Assembly: GCA_003644895.1 (NCBI GenBank) | Contig: QNDO01000011.1 | Span: 1-16,177 of the forward strand | DNA from: Candidatus Hydrothermota bacterium | GTDB lineage: Bacteria; Hydrothermota; Hydrothermia; UBA1063 | Reading direction: 5' to 3' | Length of the DNA: 16,177 nt | Shown: positions 14,202 through 16,177 of the stretch, one piece after another | Numbering within the stretch: the first letter of the stretch is position 1 | Layout of the letters: each line of letters begins with the position of its first letter | Notes under the pieces: generated by a model | Database searches by the model: none | What the model was told of the DNA's origin: nothing | Seen by the model: the letters and a program-made list of their open reading frames with translations, nothing else | Position numbers and translations under genes: made by a program

Positions 14202-15284
14202 ATGGGTGAAATTAGGGTAGCGATAATAGGGGTTGGTAATTGTGCATCAAGTCTTGTGCAAGGAGTATATTATTACAGAAATGCAAAACCTGGCGATTTT
14301 ATACCGGGTATAATGCACGTAGAGCTTGGGGGATACCATATCAGCGACATAAAATTCGTGGCAGGTGTGGATGTGAACATCACCAAGGTGGGTAAGGACC
14401 TCTCAGAGGCAATTTTTGCGGAACCCAATAATACCTACAAATTTACAGATGTACCTAAACTTAATGCGAAAGTCTATCGTGGAATGACTCACGATGGTAT
14501 TGGAAAATATCTGGAAAATATTATAGTGAAGGCCCCTGGACCAACAGATGATATTGCAAAAATATTCAGAGATCTAGGGGTTGATGTGGTGGTTAATTTC
14601 CTGCCTGTAGGCTCAGAAGAGGCCACCAAATGGTATGTGGAGCAGACCATTCAAGCAGGTGCTGCTTTTGTGAATGGCATACCGGTATTCATTGCAAGTT
14701 CACCATACTGGTCCAAGAGGTTCGAGGAAGCAGGTCTTCCTGTGTTGGGTGACGACATTAAATCACAGGTTGGAGCTACAATAGTTCATAGAACTCTTGT
14801 TCAGCTCTTCCTTGATAGGGGAGTTAAGCTTGAAAGAACCAGCCAGCTCAATGTGGGAGGTAATACAGACTTCCTCAACATGCTAGAGAGAGAAAGGCTC
14901 CAGTCTAAAAAGATTTCAAAAACAGAAGCGGTAACCTCGCTTCTTCCCTATGATATCGGTGAAGAAAATGTGTATATCGGTCCATCAGACTATGTGGCAT
15001 GGTTAAAAGATAGAAAATGGGCTTATATGAGACTCGAAGGAAGGACCTTTGGAGATGTCCCATTAAACATCGAATTGAAACTGGAGGTTTGGGACTCTCC
15101 AAATTCTGCCGGTGTGATGATAGATGCAATTAGATGTGCAAAAATAGCCAAAGATGCAGGACTTAAAGGAGCTATTATCGAGCCTTCTTCTTATTTCTTT
15201 AAACATCCACCAGTTCAGTATCCTGATTGGAAGGCAAAGCAACTCACCGAAGAGTGGGTTGCAAAGAGTTCCAAAAAGAAGTGA
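14202..15284 (+). CDS. ino1: myo-Inositol-3-phosphate synthase
   Basis: It converts glucose-6-phosphate to myo-inositol-3-phosphate using bound NAD. The 360-aa protein has the N-terminal Rossmann motif IGVGNCASSLVQG (9-21), GDDIKSQVGATI (183-194), NVGGNTDFLNMLERERL (217-233), DRKWAYMRLEGR (270-281) and WDSPNSAG (297-304). Their sequence and order are strikingly close to the short actinobacterial Ino1 type, and unlike the Thermotoga form as I recall it. A strong AAGGAGG precedes the ATG. It supplies the substrate for the phosphatidyltransferase upstream, and a strong terminator follows the stop. Confidence 0.95.
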   Translation: MGEIRVAIIGVGNCASSLVQGVYYYRNAKPGDFIPGIMHVELGGYHISDIKFVAGVDVNITKVGKDLSEAIFAEPNNTYKFTDVPKLNAKVYRGMTHDGIGKYLENIIVKAPGPTDDIAKIFRDLGVDVVVNFLPVGSEEATKWYVEQTIQAGAAFVNGIPVFIASSPYWSKRFEEAGLPVLGDDIKSQVGATIVHRTLVQLFLDRGVKLERTSQLNVGGNTDFLNMLERERLQSKKISKTEAVTSLLPYDIGEENVYIGPSDYVAWLKDRKWAYMRLEGRTFGDVPLNIELKLEVWDSPNSAGVMIDAIRCAKIAKDAGLKGAIIEPSSYFFKHPPVQYPDWKAKQLTEEWVAKSSKKK

Positions 15285-15294
15285 AGGGAGTGTG

Positions 15295-15326
15295 AAGTGG
15301 GCGGGGATATTCCCCGCCCACTTTTT
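15295..15326 (+). terminator. Rho-independent terminator after ino1
   Basis: A perfect 13-bp stem pairs 15295-15307 with 15311-15323 (core GTGGGCGGGG / CCCCGCCCAC) around a 3-base loop. A run of Ts continues to 15326. It begins about ten bases after the ino1 stop and is the clearest terminator in the window. It lies immediately before tmk. Confidence 0.9.
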
Positions 15327-15329
15327 GAA

Positions 15330-15983
15330 ATGGGTAAATGGGGATTCTTTATAACTATAGAAGGTATAGAGGGTAGTGGAAAAAGTACCCTGGCAAAAGG
15401 TCTTAAGCTTTACTTAGAAAATTTGGGTCTTAAAGTTGTATTCACCCGGGAACCTGGTGGTTCCAGCGTGGGTGAAAAGATAAGGAAAATATTACTTTCC
15501 AAGGAAGATAGTATGGATTCTATGACTGAAGTTTTTCTTTTTCTAGCTGCAAGAAGAGAAAATGTGGTTAAAAATATTCTACCAGCCTTACAGAATGGTA
15601 TGGTGGTTATAGCAGATAGATATACAGATTCTACTCTTGCATATCAAGGATATGGCAGGGGACTTCCCATTAAGATATTGAGAAGATTAAATAAGATAGC
15701 CACTAAAAAGATATACCCCAATCTCACTTTTCTGATTGATATTCCCCCGGGAAGGGGACTTGGACGAAAGAACGAAAATGATTTTGACAGAATTGAAAGG
15801 GAAAATCTGGATTTTCATAAAAGAGTAAGGGAGGGCTATCTTCGTCTCGCAAGAATAGCGAAAAAAAGGATTTATGTTCTTGATGGTACCAGGGATCCTG
15901 CAGAGATTCTTGAAGAGGCGAAGCAGGTGCTGTATAAAAGGCTGGTGGAAAAGAAGAAAATTAAACCCATGAGAGGTGAGTAA
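15330..15983 (+). CDS. tmk: Thymidylate kinase
   Basis: It phosphorylates dTMP to dTDP. The 217-aa protein (from the ATG used here) has the P-loop EGIEGSGKST (11-20), TREPGG (39-44), the ADRYTDSTLAYQGYGRG segment (95-111, with Asp96-Arg97), and a LID region with GRKNENDFDRIE (145-156). The absence of Arg in the P-loop and basic residues in the LID suggest the bacterial type. A GTG start at 15297 would extend the protein by 11 residues, but those codons are the terminator hairpin, so I reject it. No Shine-Dalgarno or promoter is visible before the chosen ATG. The stop TAA is 2 bases from the next ATG. Confidence 0.94.
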   Translation: MGKWGFFITIEGIEGSGKSTLAKGLKLYLENLGLKVVFTREPGGSSVGEKIRKILLSKEDSMDSMTEVFLFLAARRENVVKNILPALQNGMVVIADRYTDSTLAYQGYGRGLPIKILRRLNKIATKKIYPNLTFLIDIPPGRGLGRKNENDFDRIERENLDFHKRVREGYLRLARIAKKRIYVLDGTRDPAEILEEAKQVLYKRLVEKKKIKPMRGE

Positions 15984-15985
15984 TA

Positions 15986-16177
15986 ATGAAGAAAAGGTAT
16001 CTTGTTTTTATTCTGGCCATTCTCCTATCCTCCTTTGTCGGGTATAGGGTGGGTGTGAGTAAGGAAAGAGCTTCCCTGAGAACGATGTTTTCCATTTTTG
16101 CCAGAGTTCTCAACGAAATTCAGAGATATTATGTGGAAGAAAAAGACCCTGTGGAATTAGTGGAAAAGGGTATAGAG
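15986..16177 (+). CDS. CtpA-type S41 carboxy-terminal processing protease, N-terminal part
   Basis: Only the first 64 codons are present; the frame is open at the window end. The N-terminus is MKKRYLVFILAILLSSFVGY, a signal anchor or signal peptide. It leads into IFARVLNEIQRYYVEEKDPVELVEKGIE (37-64), the helical entry typical of CtpA/Prc proteases (a YYV-E-DP pattern before the PDZ domain). The PDZ domain and the catalytic Ser/Lys lie outside the window, so activity cannot be judged. It probably acts in the cell envelope. GAGGTGAG precedes the ATG within the tmk end, so it is likely co-translated with tmk. Confidence 0.8.
   Translation, partial: MKKRYLVFILAILLSSFVGYRVGVSKERASLRTMFSIFARVLNEIQRYYVEEKDPVELVEKGIE

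Noticed and set aside
15297..15329. GTG start extending thymidylate kinase by 11 residues
   Set aside because: These codons are the terminator stem-loop and T-run, and family members start close to the P-loop strand.
15325..15355. TTGAAA followed by TTTATA/TATAAC as a tmk promoter
   Set aside because: Transcription would start after the tmk ATG and inside the P-loop coding sequence, so it cannot express a complete kinase.

Overview
This window looks like a chromosomal segment of a moderately AT-rich bacterium, with compact gene packing, strong Shine-Dalgarno sites beside some leaderless-looking starts, and a mix of housekeeping and unrecognised genes. No gene is diagnostic of a phylum. UvrC, RuvABC, MnmA and RibD point to a bacterium. 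The myo-inositol-phosphate synthase is of the type best known from Actinobacteria, but the rest does not look actinobacterial. My guess is an uncultured candidate-phylum bacterium (WOR-3/Hydrothermota-like), and this is weakly supported. There is no transposase, integrase, tRNA, rRNA or CRISPR array.

Layout. Bases 1-439 are non-coding and packed with a 7-bp heptad repeat family (CG-anchored units, both orientations), a long imperfect inverted repeat and C/G-rich hairpins. uvrC follows on the minus strand. From a divergent promoter region run yebC-ruvC-ruvA-ruvB (translation factor plus Holliday-junction processing), tightly coupled. A second unit carries a nicotinamidase (NAD salvage), the tRNA 2-thiolase mnmA and an overlapping PP-loop/NFACT-R-like protein, probably a second RNA thiolation enzyme. 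It ends at a small heptad-repeat hairpin facing the convergent DUF4416 gene. DUF4416 and ribD are divergent and share one palindromic -35 hexamer (TTGCAA), with exact 17-bp spacers and TATAAT boxes on both sides. Both predicted transcription starts fall on, or one base from, the start codon.

From 10061 a good promoter leads a long unit: a polytopic membrane protein with a charged tail, then three small coupled genes that resemble parts of a type IV pilus/type II secretion assembly platform. These are a PilM/GspL-like actin-fold protein, a single-span GspC/PilP-like protein, and an exported AMIN + secretin-N0 protein with no secretin barrel. rsmI (16S rRNA methylation), a CDP-alcohol phosphatidyltransferase and inositol-3-phosphate synthase follow. 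The last two together suggest synthesis of phosphatidylinositol phosphate. A strong intrinsic terminator follows at 15295-15326, then thymidylate kinase and the 5' end of a CtpA-type (S41) protease cut by the window edge.

The most novel-looking parts are the truncated pilus/secretin-like trio, the mirror-image leaderless promoter pair, the heptad repeat family, and the Cys-to-His change at a zinc-ligand position of RibD.
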